Source of the DNA: Syntrophus sp. (in: bacteria) | Lineage (GTDB): Bacteria; Desulfobacterota; Syntrophorhabdia; Syntrophorhabdales; Syntrophorhabdaceae | DNA length: 37,052 nucleotides | NCBI GenBank assembly: GCA_013824835.1 | Contig: PNOM01000023.1 | Span: forward strand, 1 to 37,052 | Direction: 5' to 3' | Shown: in pieces, positions 19,808 to 28,679 of the stretch | Position numbering within the stretch: the first letter of the stretch is position 1 | Layout: every line of letters starts with the position of its first letter | Program-made: the position numbers and the translations under genes | The notes under the pieces: generated by a model | Database searches by the model: none | What the model saw: only the letters and a program-made list of their open reading frames with translations | Told to the model about the DNA's origin: nothing

Positions 19808-20218
19808 ATGATAGGATTAGTTGTAGTGGCCCACTTCAATCTTGCCCGTGAGATGGTGGCAGCTACTGAGTTGATAGTAGGACAACAGGATCAGTTCGGG
19901 TATGTGGATATTTTTCCCACTGACGATATGGACAAGGTAAAAGACAAGGTTGTAGATGCTTTAAAAAAGGTAGATTCAGGGGAAGGCATCATCATCCTGA
20001 CTGATATGTTCGGTGGTACCCCCTCGAACATAAGCCTTTCTTTTCTTGAGGAGGGCAAGGTCGAAGTAGTAGCCGGGGTTAACCTGCCCATGCTGATAAA
20101 ATTGATTTCCTACAGGGAGGGTAAATCTCTCGGCGAACTTGCATGTTTTATTGCCCAGTACGGTCAGAGAAATATCTACCTGGCAACGGATGTACTAAAA
20201 TTGAGAAAGAAGGATTAA
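19808..20218 (+). CDS. PTS EIIA-Man-type protein
   Basis: A 136-residue mannose-family EIIA. The phosphorylated histidine is H9 in MIGLVVVAHFNLAREMV; most relatives have THG here, so the following Gly is Phe. GIIILTDMFGGTPSNISLSFLEEG is the other family hallmark. I use ATG 19808, which has AAGGAGG upstream, rather than the in-frame TTG at 19787. No EIIB, EIIC or EIID gene is in the window, so, as in many deltaproteobacteria, it may serve regulation rather than sugar uptake. It lies between rapZ and HPr. Confidence 0.93.
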   Translation: MIGLVVVAHFNLAREMVAATELIVGQQDQFGYVDIFPTDDMDKVKDKVVDALKKVDSGEGIIILTDMFGGTPSNISLSFLEEGKVEVVAGVNLPMLIKLISYREGKSLGELACFIAQYGQRNIYLATDVLKLRKKD

Positions 20219-20224
20219 GGGCAT

Positions 20225-20491
20225 ATGCGGGAGGGTATATTTACTATAAAGAACAGGCTTGGCCTTCATGCCCGCGCATCTGCCCTGTTTGTCAAGAAAG
20301 CCACTGAGTTCAGTGCCGATGTCTGGATGGAGAAGGACGGGACGAGGGTAAACGGGAAGAGTATCATGGGGCTTCTTATGCTCGCATGCCCCCTGGGGAG
20401 CACTATTGCCCTCCAGACCGAAGGCCTTGATGAGGATCCGGCATTTCAGGAGCTCGGCACATTGCTTAATGAGGGGTTTTACGAGGAATGA
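20225..20491 (+). CDS. ptsH: Phosphocarrier protein HPr
   Basis: An 88-residue HPr, the phosphotransfer hub between EI and EIIA proteins. The active histidine is H15 in NRLGLHARASA. The regulatory serine S46 lies in VNGKSIMGLLMLACPLGS, so it can be a substrate of the HprK encoded upstream. It begins six bases after the EIIA-Man gene and overlaps ptsI in ATGA (ATG at 20488). Confidence 0.97.
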   Translation: MREGIFTIKNRLGLHARASALFVKKATEFSADVWMEKDGTRVNGKSIMGLLMLACPLGSTIALQTEGLDEDPAFQELGTLLNEGFYEE

Positions 20492-22272
20492 ACGAAGAGG
20501 TATATGTAAACAAGGCTCTTAAGGGGATCGGAGTTTCATCAGGCATAGCCATTGGCAAGGTTCACCTCCTCGAACGGGGCAAGATCTCTGTAGACAAGTA
20601 TTCTATTAAAGAGGACCATGTAGAGCGGGAGGCGCAGAGCTTCAGGAATGCCCTGAAGGGCGCCATAGAACAGCTCAGCACCATAAGACAGACTATTGCA
20701 GACGATGAGATAAGAAAACATACCTTTATTATCGATGCCCACATGCTCATACTTCAGGACTATTTATTTATCAATGATGTCCTGGATTCAATCAGGCAAA
20801 GAAAGATTAATGCAGGGTGGGCCCTTGATATTGTAGTATCCAAGTACCTCGCCAGTTTTGAAAAGATGGAAGACCCTTACCTCAGAGAAAGGGGTCAGGA
20901 TATAAAATATATTTACGAGAGACTTGTCAGGATACTGGTAAAGGGCAAGGAATCTGATATACATGGCAAGGGGCTTAAGGGGAGGTCTATTATCGTTGCC
21001 CACGATCTTTCCCCTGCAGACACCATTCAGCTCAACCTCAGTAAAATATCTGGTTTTGCCACAGATGTGGGGGGGAAAACATCACATACCTCGATCGTGG
21101 CACGGGCTCTTGAAATGCCTGCAGTTGTAGGTGTAGGCAATCTTACGAGTCTTGTGAAGAATAATGACACTGTCATCATAGATGGTGAAGACGGTATAGT
21201 GATTATTAATCCCACCCCTCAGACGCAGAAGGAATATCTTGCGAAGCATGAGCACCTGAAGGGTCAAAGAAGGGATTTTCTGAGAATTGCAAAATTGAAA
21301 CCTGAAACGCGAGATGGTTTCAGGGTGAAAGTGGGGGCAAACATCGAGCTCCTCGCTGAGATGGATATCGTGGAGAGGTATGGTGCAACGGGTATTGGCC
21401 TCTACAGGACGGAATATATATATCTATCGAGAAAGACCCTCCCTACGGAGATGGATCACTATCACATTTATAAGAAGCTTGCAGAAAGCAAGGTGCTCGA
21501 GTACATCACGATCAGGACCCTGGACATAGGGGGAGACAAGTTTGCCTCAACCATTGAGGTCCCGAAAGAGATTAATCCTGCCATGGGGCTCAGGGCGATA
21601 CGGTTATGTATTAAAGAAATACCCTTATTCAAATCACAGCTCATGGGGATACTCCGGGCAAGTGCCTACGGACCTCTGAGAATACTCATTCCCATGATTT
21701 CAGGCCTTGATGAAGTGAGAACGGCAAAGTCTGTAATCCGGGAATGTATGGATGAACTGCGCAATAAGCGGGTTAATTTTAATAAAGATATTAAGATCGG
21801 CATCATGATCGAAGTGCCTTCCGCGTGTATGATAAGCGAGGTTCTTGCAGAGGAGGCAGATTTTTTTAGCATTGGCACCAATGATCTGATACAGTATACC
21901 CTTGCAATAGACAGGGTTAACGAATATGTCTCCTATCTGTATGAACCGCTTCACCCTGCAGTGCTCCGGATGATACAGAGGACCGTCGAGGCGGCTCATA
22001 AGGCTGAGATCGAGGTTGCATTGTGCGGGGAGATGGCCGGTGAACCCCTTTATGTCCCTATATTGCTTGGCCTTGAGCTTGATGAACTGAGCATGAATCC
22101 CTATGCAATTCCGAGGGCTAAAAAGGTTATTCGAGGGCTTGACCAGGACTATTGCAAAGATTTGCTGCAAGAGGTAATGAGTAAAGAATCGGCAAAAGAG
22201 GGGGAGATTCTGCTCAGGAGGGAGATGAGCAGAATCTTTCCCCATGATTTTATAAAGGGCTATGGAGAATGA
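20488..22272 (+). CDS. ptsI: PTS enzyme I
   Basis: A 594-residue phosphoenolpyruvate-protein phosphotransferase that starts the PTS phosphorelay. The N-terminal domain holds the phospho-histidine H200 in DVGGKTSHTSIVARALEMPAVVG. The C-terminal PEP-binding barrel includes GIGLYRTEYIY, RTLDIGGDK, NPAMGLRAIR, GIMIEVPSACMIS, FFSIGTNDLIQYTLAIDR and the active-site cysteine in ALCGEMAG. The start overlaps ptsH. The length is a little over the usual 570-580. This completes EI-HPr-EIIA with HprK, a regulatory phosphotransfer set. Confidence 0.97.
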   Translation: MNEEVYVNKALKGIGVSSGIAIGKVHLLERGKISVDKYSIKEDHVEREAQSFRNALKGAIEQLSTIRQTIADDEIRKHTFIIDAHMLILQDYLFINDVLDSIRQRKINAGWALDIVVSKYLASFEKMEDPYLRERGQDIKYIYERLVRILVKGKESDIHGKGLKGRSIIVAHDLSPADTIQLNLSKISGFATDVGGKTSHTSIVARALEMPAVVGVGNLTSLVKNNDTVIIDGEDGIVIINPTPQTQKEYLAKHEHLKGQRRDFLRIAKLKPETRDGFRVKVGANIELLAEMDIVERYGATGIGLYRTEYIYLSRKTLPTEMDHYHIYKKLAESKVLEYITIRTLDIGGDKFASTIEVPKEINPAMGLRAIRLCIKEIPLFKSQLMGILRASAYGPLRILIPMISGLDEVRTAKSVIRECMDELRNKRVNFNKDIKIGIMIEVPSACMISEVLAEEADFFSIGTNDLIQYTLAIDRVNEYVSYLYEPLHPAVLRMIQRTVEAAHKAEIEVALCGEMAGEPLYVPILLGLELDELSMNPYAIPRAKKVIRGLDQDYCKDLLQEVMSKESAKEGEILLRREMSRIFPHDFIKGYGE

Positions 22273-22309
22273 TAAGGTTGATTAATAATAAAACCAAGGA
22301 GGCAGGAAT

Positions 22310-23473
22310 ATGGGAATGAGCAGGTTTCTTTTTTCATCTGAATCTGTTGCGGAGGGGCATCCGGATAAGGTAGCAGATCAGATCTCTGATTCAATACTTG
22401 ATGCGATTATCGGACAGGACAAAAAGGCCAGAGTGGCCTGTGAAACCCTTGTCACCACAGGGCTTGTTCTTGTGGGCGGCGAGATTACGACCGATTGCTA
22501 CGTTCATGTGCCGGACGTGGTAAGGGAAACGATCAGGGATATAGGATACAATAACTCATCTATGGGTTTTGACTGGGAAACCTGCGCGGTAATCACTACT
22601 ATAGATGAGCAGTCACCGGATATTGCCATGGGTGTCGACGAGACCGAAGACCATGAGCAGGGCGCAGGCGACCAGGGGATCATGTTCGGTTTTGCATGTA
22701 ACGAGACAGCAGAGTTTATGCCCATGACCATCATGTATGCCCACAAGCTTGTGACAAGGCTCGCAGAGGTACGGCATAACAATACCCTCGATTTTCTGAG
22801 GCCTGACGGAAAGAGCCAGGTTACGATTGAATATATCGACAGAAAACCTGTAAGGGTTGATGCAGTGGTCATTGCTGCCCAGCATAATCCTGATGTCACG
22901 TCCGCGACCGTGCGGGAAGGGATTATTGAAGAGGTAATAAAAAAGATCATACCTGCGGAGCTGATGGATGAGAAAACAAAGATATATATCAACTCCACGG
23001 GCAGGTTTGTTGTGGGGGGGCCCAAGGGAGATTGTGGTGTGACGGGTCGAAAGATTATCGTTGATACCTACGGCGGTGTGGGCAGCCACGGCGGGGGCGC
23101 TTTTTCGGGAAAAGATCCCTCAAAAGTAGACAGAAGCGCATCATATATGGGCCGGTATATTGCAAAGAACCTTGTTGCGGCAGGGCTTGCAGACAGGCTG
23201 GAGATTCAGTTCGGCTACAGTATCGGCGTAGCCCAGCCGGTTTCCGTCATGATCGATACACAGGGTACTGCAAAGGTCAGCCCGGACAGGATCGCAGAAA
23301 TTGTGATGGAACTATTCGATCTGAGGCCAAGAAAGATTATTGAGAAGCTCGATCTCTTAAGGCCAATATTCAAGAAAACGGCCTGCGGCGGTCACTTTGG
23401 TCGGAATGAGCCTGAGTTTACCTGGGAAAGACTTGACATGGTGGAAGAAATCAGGAAAGCAGCCGGCGTCTAA
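22310..23473 (+). CDS. metK: S-adenosylmethionine synthetase
   Basis: A 387-residue MetK making SAM from methionine and ATP. Signatures are [20 protein letters not shown] near the N-terminus, the ATP-binding hexapeptide region [58 protein letters not shown] and the C-terminal [12 protein letters not shown] 22310 follows AAGGAGG. The 37-bp gap from ptsI is too short for a SAM riboswitch, and none is seen. It is followed, after a repeat-filled 110-bp gap, by ahcY, so SAM synthesis and SAH recycling are grouped. Confidence 0.98.
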   Translation: MGMSRFLFSSESVAEGHPDKVADQISDSILDAIIGQDKKARVACETLVTTGLVLVGGEITTDCYVHVPDVVRETIRDIGYNNSSMGFDWETCAVITTIDEQSPDIAMGVDETEDHEQGAGDQGIMFGFACNETAEFMPMTIMYAHKLVTRLAEVRHNNTLDFLRPDGKSQVTIEYIDRKPVRVDAVVIAAQHNPDVTSATVREGIIEEVIKKIIPAELMDEKTKIYINSTGRFVVGGPKGDCGVTGRKIIVDTYGGVGSHGGGAFSGKDPSKVDRSASYMGRYIAKNLVAAGLADRLEIQFGYSIGVAQPVSVMIDTQGTAKVSPDRIAEIVMELFDLRPRKIIEKLDLLRPIFKKTACGGHFGRNEPEFTWERLDMVEEIRKAAGV

Positions 23474-23486
23474 GAAAATAATCAGT

Positions 23487-23562
23487 TGAGTGAGTTGAGT
23501 AGGGTGAGTGAGTTAAGTAGGGTAAACCGAAAAACGAGGTTTCTTACTCACCTTACTCACCT
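23487..23562. repeat. Direct and inverted repeats between metK and ahcY
   Basis: Two 18-bp copies, TGAGTGAGTTGAGTAGGG (23487-23504) and the same with one change (23505-23522), are followed by AAACC-N9-GGTTT and then TTACTCACCTTACTCACC, an inverted version of the repeat. The segment fills most of the metK-ahcY gap and can fold as an imperfect hairpin. Confidence 0.75.
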
Positions 23563-23583
23563 TTCAAATGAACGGAGGATAGA

Positions 23584-24915
23584 ATGGGAATTGATTGCGA
23601 TGTAAAAGATATGGGTTTCGCAGATAAGGGGCTTGACAAGATTGAATGGGCAGAGAGACGAATGCCCGTGCTGAGAAAGATAAGGGAACGATTTATTAAG
23701 GAAAAACCCCTGAAAGGGGCGAGGATCGCATGCTGTCTCCATGTAACCACGGAAACGGCGAACCTTGCAAAGACACTGAAAGACGGCGGCGCTGATGTTG
23801 TCGTATGCGCTTCGAATCCTTTGAGTACCCAGGATGATACCGCAGCCGCTATTGTCACCCACTTCAAGATACCCACCTATGCCATAAAAGGGGAGAATGA
23901 CGAGCAGTACTACGCCCACATTACGAAGGCCCTTGCCTTTCTGCCGAATATTACCATGGACGACGGTGCTGACCTTGTGAGCGCCCTCCACATGATTGCC
24001 TTAAAGCGTTATGACGGACTTCATGGTGCGGTGAAGAAATGGGTGAAAACTCTGAATGAGAAAAAGAGAAAAGAGTTTATTGATAATGTGGTCGGCGGTA
24101 CGGAAGAGACCACTACTGGGGTAATCAGGCTTAAAAGTATGGAGAAAGAGGGCATCCTCTGTTTCCCTATCGTAGCAGTAAACGATGCCCTCACGAAACA
24201 TATGTTTGACAACAGATACGGAACAGGCCAGAGCACGATCGACGGTATTCTCCGGGCAACGAACATTCTATTTGCCGGGGCGACCTTTGTGGTTGCAGGC
24301 TATGGATGGTGCGGGAAGGGTATTGCCATGCGGGCACGGGGTTTGAGCGCCCATGTGATCGTCACAGAGGTTGATCCCTTACGGGCATTGGAAGCCCGTA
24401 TGGACGGTTTTGGCGTCATGGACATGAAGACCGCTGCCAAGGTGGGTGATATCTTTGTCTCCGCCACAGGGGATATTCATGTGCTCCGGGAAGAGCATTT
24501 CAAATTAATGAAGGACGGGGCCATTGTATGCAACTCCGGTCACTTTAACGTAGAAATCGATATTGATGCCCTCGAGGCCATGAAGACAAAGAAGAGAAAA
24601 ATCAGAGAGCATATGGATGAATATACGATGACTGACAGCAGAAAGATCTATCTTCTAGGGGAAGGGAGACTTGTCAACCTTGCGGCAGCAGAGGGCCATC
24701 CCTCAGAGGTTATGGATATGAGTTTTGCCAACCAGGCGCTCTGTGCGGAGTTTATGTGGAAGACAGGGAAGAAGATGGAAAAACTGGTCTACACCGTACC
24801 CGATGATATTGACAAGAATGTGGCGCTCCTCAAGCTCCAGTGTCTCGGCGTCAAGATTGACAAACTCACCGCAGAACAGAAACACTATCTTGCATCCTGG
24901 GAGATGGGGACATGA
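23584..24915 (+). CDS. ahcY: Adenosylhomocysteinase
   Basis: A 443-residue SAH hydrolase, splitting S-adenosylhomocysteine to adenosine and homocysteine and so relieving inhibition of methyltransferases. Substrate residues lie in [15 protein letters not shown] and in [16 protein letters not shown]. The NAD-binding motif is [15 protein letters not shown], followed by [15 protein letters not shown] and [10 protein letters not shown]. The C-terminal part holds [24 protein letters not shown] lies six bases before the ATG. The stop overlaps the next gene in ATGA, pairing it with a PfkB kinase that may remove adenosine. Confidence 0.97.
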   Translation: MGIDCDVKDMGFADKGLDKIEWAERRMPVLRKIRERFIKEKPLKGARIACCLHVTTETANLAKTLKDGGADVVVCASNPLSTQDDTAAAIVTHFKIPTYAIKGENDEQYYAHITKALAFLPNITMDDGADLVSALHMIALKRYDGLHGAVKKWVKTLNEKKRKEFIDNVVGGTEETTTGVIRLKSMEKEGILCFPIVAVNDALTKHMFDNRYGTGQSTIDGILRATNILFAGATFVVAGYGWCGKGIAMRARGLSAHVIVTEVDPLRALEARMDGFGVMDMKTAAKVGDIFVSATGDIHVLREEHFKLMKDGAIVCNSGHFNVEIDIDALEAMKTKKRKIREHMDEYTMTDSRKIYLLGEGRLVNLAAAEGHPSEVMDMSFANQALCAEFMWKTGKKMEKLVYTVPDDIDKNVALLKLQCLGVKIDKLTAEQKHYLASWEMGT

Positions 24916-25832
24916 GCAGACTCCTTGTTGTCGGAACCGTTGCATACGATTCCATAGAAACACCCTTCGGGAAGGTGGATAATGTGTTGGGCGGTTCTGC
25001 CCTCCATTTTACCTCAGCAGCAAGTTTTTTTACAGATGTGGGTATTGTGGCGACAGTAGGGAAGGATTTTGACCTCAACGACATCAGCTATTTAAAAGAA
25101 CGAAACGTTGATATGAGCGGGATTAGGGCTGAAGAGGGAAAAACCTTCAGGTGGGAAGGGAGATACGGGTATGATTTAAACCAGGCCATTACCCTGAAAA
25201 CAGAGCTGAATGTGATCGAGAAATTCAAACCTGTTATTCCGGATACATTTAAGGATGCGGAGTTTGTCTTTCTCGCGAATATTGACCCTGAGCTCCAGAC
25301 CCATGTGATCGGTCAGATTAAGCGGCCCCTTGCGCTGGTCCTTGATACCATGAATTTTTGGATAGAAAACAAGTTTCAAGCCCTCATGGAGGTGATCAGC
25401 AAGGTCGATATGCTTGTCATCAACGAGGCGGAACTACGGGAAATCTCAAAAGAGCATAACCTTGTAAAAGGGGCAAGAAAGATCATGGAAAAGGGGCCTC
25501 AATGTATTGTGGCCAAGCGGGGAGAATACGGCGTCCTCATGGTGAAGGGGGACGAGATCTTTCTCTGCCCCGCCTATCCCCTTGAAGATGTGTTTGATCC
25601 TACCGGCGCAGGGGATACCTTTGCGGGTGGGTTTATGGGCTATCTCTCCAACGTAGGGGAGGTAACATCGGAGACCATTAAACAGGCGATTATCATGGGA
25701 TCCCTTATGGCGTCCTTCAATGTGGAGGATTTCAGCGTCAACAGGCTCAAAGGTCTTGGATATGATGAGATAAAGGAACGGTACCATTCCTTCAGGAAGT
25801 GTGTAGAGTTCGGGGATATAAAGTTCCGGTAA
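24912..25832 (+). CDS. PfkB-family kinase, possibly adenosine kinase
   Basis: A 306-residue ribokinase-fold sugar/nucleoside kinase. The N-terminal strand [37 protein letters not shown] carries the family's GGSA substrate motif, and the C-terminal [16 protein letters not shown] holds the catalytic aspartate and anion hole. It is translationally coupled to ahcY (ATGA), which releases adenosine. Phosphorylation of adenosine to AMP would pull that reversible reaction forward, so adenosine kinase is my preferred function, but PfkB specificity cannot be read reliably from sequence. It is the last gene before a strong terminator. Confidence 0.85.
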   Translation: MSRLLVVGTVAYDSIETPFGKVDNVLGGSALHFTSAASFFTDVGIVATVGKDFDLNDISYLKERNVDMSGIRAEEGKTFRWEGRYGYDLNQAITLKTELNVIEKFKPVIPDTFKDAEFVFLANIDPELQTHVIGQIKRPLALVLDTMNFWIENKFQALMEVISKVDMLVINEAELREISKEHNLVKGARKIMEKGPQCIVAKRGEYGVLMVKGDEIFLCPAYPLEDVFDPTGAGDTFAGGFMGYLSNVGEVTSETIKQAIIMGSLMASFNVEDFSVNRLKGLGYDEIKERYHSFRKCVEFGDIKFR

Positions 25833-25907
25833 AAGTGCGATTCCCATGATGTGTTGCATCACGGGAATGAAGGAAGACATTAAACAAAATCAAAATTAAA
25901 GAGCAGA

Positions 25908-25943
25908 AACCGGGCGGACATCGTGTCCGCCCGGTTTTATTTT
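25908..25943. terminator. Bidirectional intrinsic terminator
   Basis: AACCGGGCGGACA (25908-25920) pairs perfectly with TGTCCGCCCGGTT (25924-25936) around TCG, followed by TTATTTTC on the plus strand and preceded by A-rich sequence, so it can also serve the convergent protease gene. A weaker hairpin (ATTCCC/GGGAAT with TGATG/CATCA) lies just upstream near 25841-25869. Confidence 0.92.
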
Positions 25944-25945
25944 CG

Positions 25946-26701
25946 CTATACGATCAGTTTTACAATATCCTTATAGGTCACTATTGCGGTGAGAATAAGG
26001 AAAAGGGCTAATCCTGCCATGGTTGCGATCTGATAGGTCCTGGGCTGGAAAGGCCTTTTCCTGATGGATTCCATACAAAGCATGAAGATCTGTCCTCCAT
26101 CCAGGGCAGGGAAGGGAATAAGGTTCATTATGCCAAGACTCATGCTCAGAACCCCTGAAAAATAGAGGAGATTGAGAATGCCTGCACTCGCAGCCTGTCC
26201 TGCCATCACTGCGATGCCGATGGGCCCCGAGAGCCCTTCCATAGTGCCATGGCCGGAAAAGAGATTAAAAAGGAACATAATGGTTCCTGAGGCCATGGTC
26301 CAGGCGGTTTTTGTTGCTAATAACAGGGCATCGACAAAGGAAAGGTGTTTGCCTATCATGAATACAGGGATAAAGATTATCAAAGCAAAGGCAATATTGA
26401 AGAGAGAACCGGCTGACATAATAAGGAGACGTTTGAGACAGGAGACCTCGTACAGGTCTTCGGTGTCGTCGTCATTGCCCTGGGAAAAGCTTACAAATCC
26501 GCCGAGGGGGAGCAATCGCAGGGTGAACTCCGTTTCCTTGTGACGAAAGAATGTGAGTATCCTTGGACTGAAGGGGAAACCTATTGAGAATTCATATACC
26601 TTGACCCCTGCCTTCCGTGCTGCGATAAAATGTCCGAACTCGTGGACAAGAACTACCAGGGAGAATATCAGAATAAAAGCGATTATAGAAATGATGATCA
26701 T
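25946..26701 (-). CDS. M50 site-2 protease (RseP-like, no PDZ domain)
   Basis: A 251-residue integral-membrane zinc metalloprotease. HEFGH (residues 20-24) in the first helix supplies the zinc ligands and catalytic Glu, and NLIPFPALDGG near residue 195 supplies the third ligand. RLLPLGGFVSF is the conserved reentrant region of the RseP group. RseP homologues are usually 350-450 residues with one or two PDZ domains between the helices; here the sequence goes from GGFVSF straight to the central helices, so the PDZ domain is missing. The ATG follows TTTGGAGGAAGCCCC. Function as a regulated intramembrane protease is inferred; the substrate is unknown. Confidence 0.88.
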   Translation of the reverse strand: MIIISIIAFILIFSLVVLVHEFGHFIAARKAGVKVYEFSIGFPFSPRILTFFRHKETEFTLRLLPLGGFVSFSQGNDDDTEDLYEVSCLKRLLIMSAGSLFNIAFALIIFIPVFMIGKHLSFVDALLLATKTAWTMASGTIMFLFNLFSGHGTMEGLSGPIGIAVMAGQAASAGILNLLYFSGVLSMSLGIMNLIPFPALDGGQIFMLCMESIRKRPFQPRTYQIATMAGLALFLILTAIVTYKDIVKLIV

Positions 26702-26762
26702 GGGGCTTCCTCCAAATATTGTTTTATTATTTTTGATAAACTTCGCAAAAAGTCCATTTTAC

Positions 26763-26851
26763 TGTCATTGCGAGCGTAGCGAAGCAATCTTGCTTTTTGT
26801 AACCATTTAATATGTTTAGATTGCCACGTCACTATGTTCCTCGCAATGACA
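26763..26851. repeat. TCATTGCGAG inverted-repeat element
   Basis: An 89-bp element with exact 12-bp ends, TGTCATTGCGAG (26763-26774) and CTCGCAATGACA (26840-26851), and internal pairing AGCAATCT/AGATTGC. It fills most of the gap between the protease gene and rlmB. A related, rearranged copy is at 32980-33086. Confidence 0.85.
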
Positions 26852-26882
26852 TCTTAAAATAAATTTTGTGAGTTCATTATTA

Positions 26883-27638
26883 TTACAATATGCAAATCTT
26901 ATGGCCATCAAACCTGCCCGCGGCCCTCTGCCGCTTTGCCTCATAAACAGACACTGCAAAGGAGGTGGCAACGTTCAGGGAAGAGAAGACGCCGGCAGTA
27001 GGGATGGTGACGATTTCATCGCATTTTTTCCGTGTAAGCCTCCTCAACCCATCTTCCCTGCCGAAGACGAGGCATATAGACCCCGTTAGATCAATATTCC
27101 ACAGGGGGGTGGCGCCTTTCTCATCGAGGCCGTAGCAGAAAATGCCCAATGCCTTTATTTCGTCAAGGTATCGCGCAAGGTTGGTAACCCGTACGATCTT
27201 TGCGTAATCGATGCCGCCCCTTGAGACCTTTGCCACGGTGTCGTTGATGCCGCACGAGTTTTCTCTGGGAAGGATCAGGGCATCAACCTCAAAACAGGCG
27301 GTGCTTCTCACGATATTCCCGAGGTTCTGGGGATCATAAATGCCATCAAAGGCGCAGAGCAGGGGGTTAGGAATGGCGCCAGCCTCCTTTAGAAAGAGAT
27401 CCTGGTCTGTATAGGAGAACTCATCCGCTTCAAGGCAGATATGATCCTTTATCCCCTTATACTGCACGGAGAATGCCTCTTGGGGGAGTACCCTGAATGA
27501 TATGCCCTGTTTCTTCGCTTCCCTTATGACCTCTTCAGCAAGCCTTTCGTATCCTTTCTCAATGATGAGCTTCCGGATTCTCTCGGGGCGTTCTGTAATG
27601 GCCTTGATGATGTGGTCTCTGTCAGAGAGAAGGGGCAT
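26883..27638 (-). CDS. rlmB: SpoU/TrmH-family rRNA 2'-O-methyltransferase (RlmB-like)
   Basis: A 251-residue SPOUT methyltransferase, probably modifying a guanosine of 23S rRNA. The short N-terminal substrate domain (about 1-75) is followed by the knotted catalytic domain with FDGIYDPQNLGNIVRSTACFEVDALILP (motif 1), CLVFGREDGLRRLTRKKCDEIVTIP (motif 2) and SSLNVATSFAVSVYEAKRQR (motif 3). These three motifs are diagnostic for SpoU. RlmB versus another SpoU paralogue is not certain. The start lies 17 bp inside pyrF, so the two genes form an operon. Confidence 0.85.
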   Translation of the reverse strand: MPLLSDRDHIIKAITERPERIRKLIIEKGYERLAEEVIREAKKQGISFRVLPQEAFSVQYKGIKDHICLEADEFSYTDQDLFLKEAGAIPNPLLCAFDGIYDPQNLGNIVRSTACFEVDALILPRENSCGINDTVAKVSRGGIDYAKIVRVTNLARYLDEIKALGIFCYGLDEKGATPLWNIDLTGSICLVFGREDGLRRLTRKKCDEIVTIPTAGVFSSLNVATSFAVSVYEAKRQRAAGRFDGHKICIL

Positions 27639-28344
27639 CGCTGATATCCTTAATAACCTGATTCAAGAGCTCCACGGGGTTTTTACTTCCTGTTATGGCC
27701 CTGCCGAGGACGATATACGTTGCCCCCTGTTCTAAGGCGCTTTTCGGGGTAATGACCCTTTTCTGGTCATCCTTTTTCTCGTCAAGCCGTACCCCCGGTG
27801 TGACCACGATAAAGTCCCTGCCGCAGGTTTCCCGTATCATCAGAGCCTCTTCTCCGCTTGCCACAACCCCATCGAGTCCTGCCTCCTGAGCGAGGAGGGC
27901 AAGCCTCTTCACCAGTTCCTGAAGGGGCAGTTCAATGCCGATCCTTTTCAGCTCAACAGTATCGAGGCTCGTGAGTACCGTAACGGCGATGATTTTGGGC
28001 CGCGGAATAAGGAGTGCCTTTGTCGCATCGTGGAGGGCAATCCTTGCTTCTCTCATCATGGTGAGTCCCCCCGAGGCGTGGACATTAAGCATATCAACCC
28101 CGAGTTTTGCAGCCTCAATACAGGCCTTTGCCACTGTATTCGGTATATCATGGTACTTCAAGTCCAGGAAGACCCTGGATTTTTTCAGTTTTATAAAGTC
28201 TACGATCTTTGGGCCGCAATGGGTGAAGAGCTGCTTGCCCACCTTGAACATGCCTACATGGTCACGGAATTCGAGGACGAGCTTCTGAGCCTCTTCGAAA
28301 TGCTCTACGTCAAGGGCAAGGATAATCTTTTCTTTCGGGTCCAT
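27622..28344 (-). CDS. pyrF: Orotidine-5'-phosphate decarboxylase
   Basis: A 240-residue type 1 OMP decarboxylase, the last step of UMP synthesis. Conserved parts are ILALDVEHFEEAQKLV at the N-terminus, FKVGKQLFTHCGP, the catalytic tetrad region VFLDLKYHDIPNTVAKA (Asp-Lys-Asp), VNVHASGGLTMM, and phosphate-binding TPGVRLD...IVLGRAIT near the C-terminus. The ATG has AAGGAGGATC upstream. It is the first gene of a minus-strand pair with rlmB. Confidence 0.96.
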   Translation of the reverse strand: MDPKEKIILALDVEHFEEAQKLVLEFRDHVGMFKVGKQLFTHCGPKIVDFIKLKKSRVFLDLKYHDIPNTVAKACIEAAKLGVDMLNVHASGGLTMMREARIALHDATKALLIPRPKIIAVTVLTSLDTVELKRIGIELPLQELVKRLALLAQEAGLDGVVASGEEALMIRETCGRDFIVVTPGVRLDEKKDDQKRVITPKSALEQGATYIVLGRAITGSKNPVELLNQVIKDISDAPSL

Positions 28345-28361
28345 AGATCCTCCTTATGCAA

Positions 28362-28507
28362 TTAATGGGGCTCACGTCGTCCCCTCCACGGGCAAAGCCC
28401 GTGAAGCCACCCCCTCTCGCTCGCCGTGCGAGCTAAAGGAAAATATTTTTTATAGCTATCCGCTATCTTTATAATGGGGCTCGCATCGACCCTTGTTCCA
28501 CTTTCTT
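28362..28507. repeat. Intergenic repeat debris with hairpins
   Basis: This gap (28345-28679) holds no gene. AATGGGGCTC-C-TCG-CCC occurs at its start and again near 28483. Between them are the hairpins CACGGGC/GCCCGTG (28387-28403) and GCTCG/CGAGC (28419-28433), and a lone heptamer-like TAGCTATCCGCTATC. Confidence 0.55.
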
Positions 28508-28529
28508 TTACTCCTTTTTTATGGAGATG

Positions 28530-28666
28530 TAAAGGCAGTCGTTAGTCGATAGTCGATAGTCGTTAGTGGAAAAACAGAGAAAACAGGCGTCAATTCTTAC
28601 AGAAATCCTTTTCTGTTTGGATCTTTGCGTTGTTCACTATCGACTAACGACTAACGACTGCCTTTA
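28530..28666. repeat. Inverted pair of heptanucleotide arrays
   Basis: The left arm, TAAAGGC followed by AGTCGTT, AGTCGAT, AGTCGAT and AGTCGTT (28530-28566), faces an inverted right arm (28634-28666) ending in CTGCCTTTA, with about 65 bp between. Both arms carry the TAAAGGC head seen at 44-50. The pair lies just past the 3' end of rtcB. Confidence 0.85.
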
Positions 28667-28679
28667 CGACTGTCCTTAA

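Noticed and set aside
22273..22309. SAM riboswitch ahead of metK
   Set aside because: The gap is only 37 bp and shows only a Shine-Dalgarno sequence.
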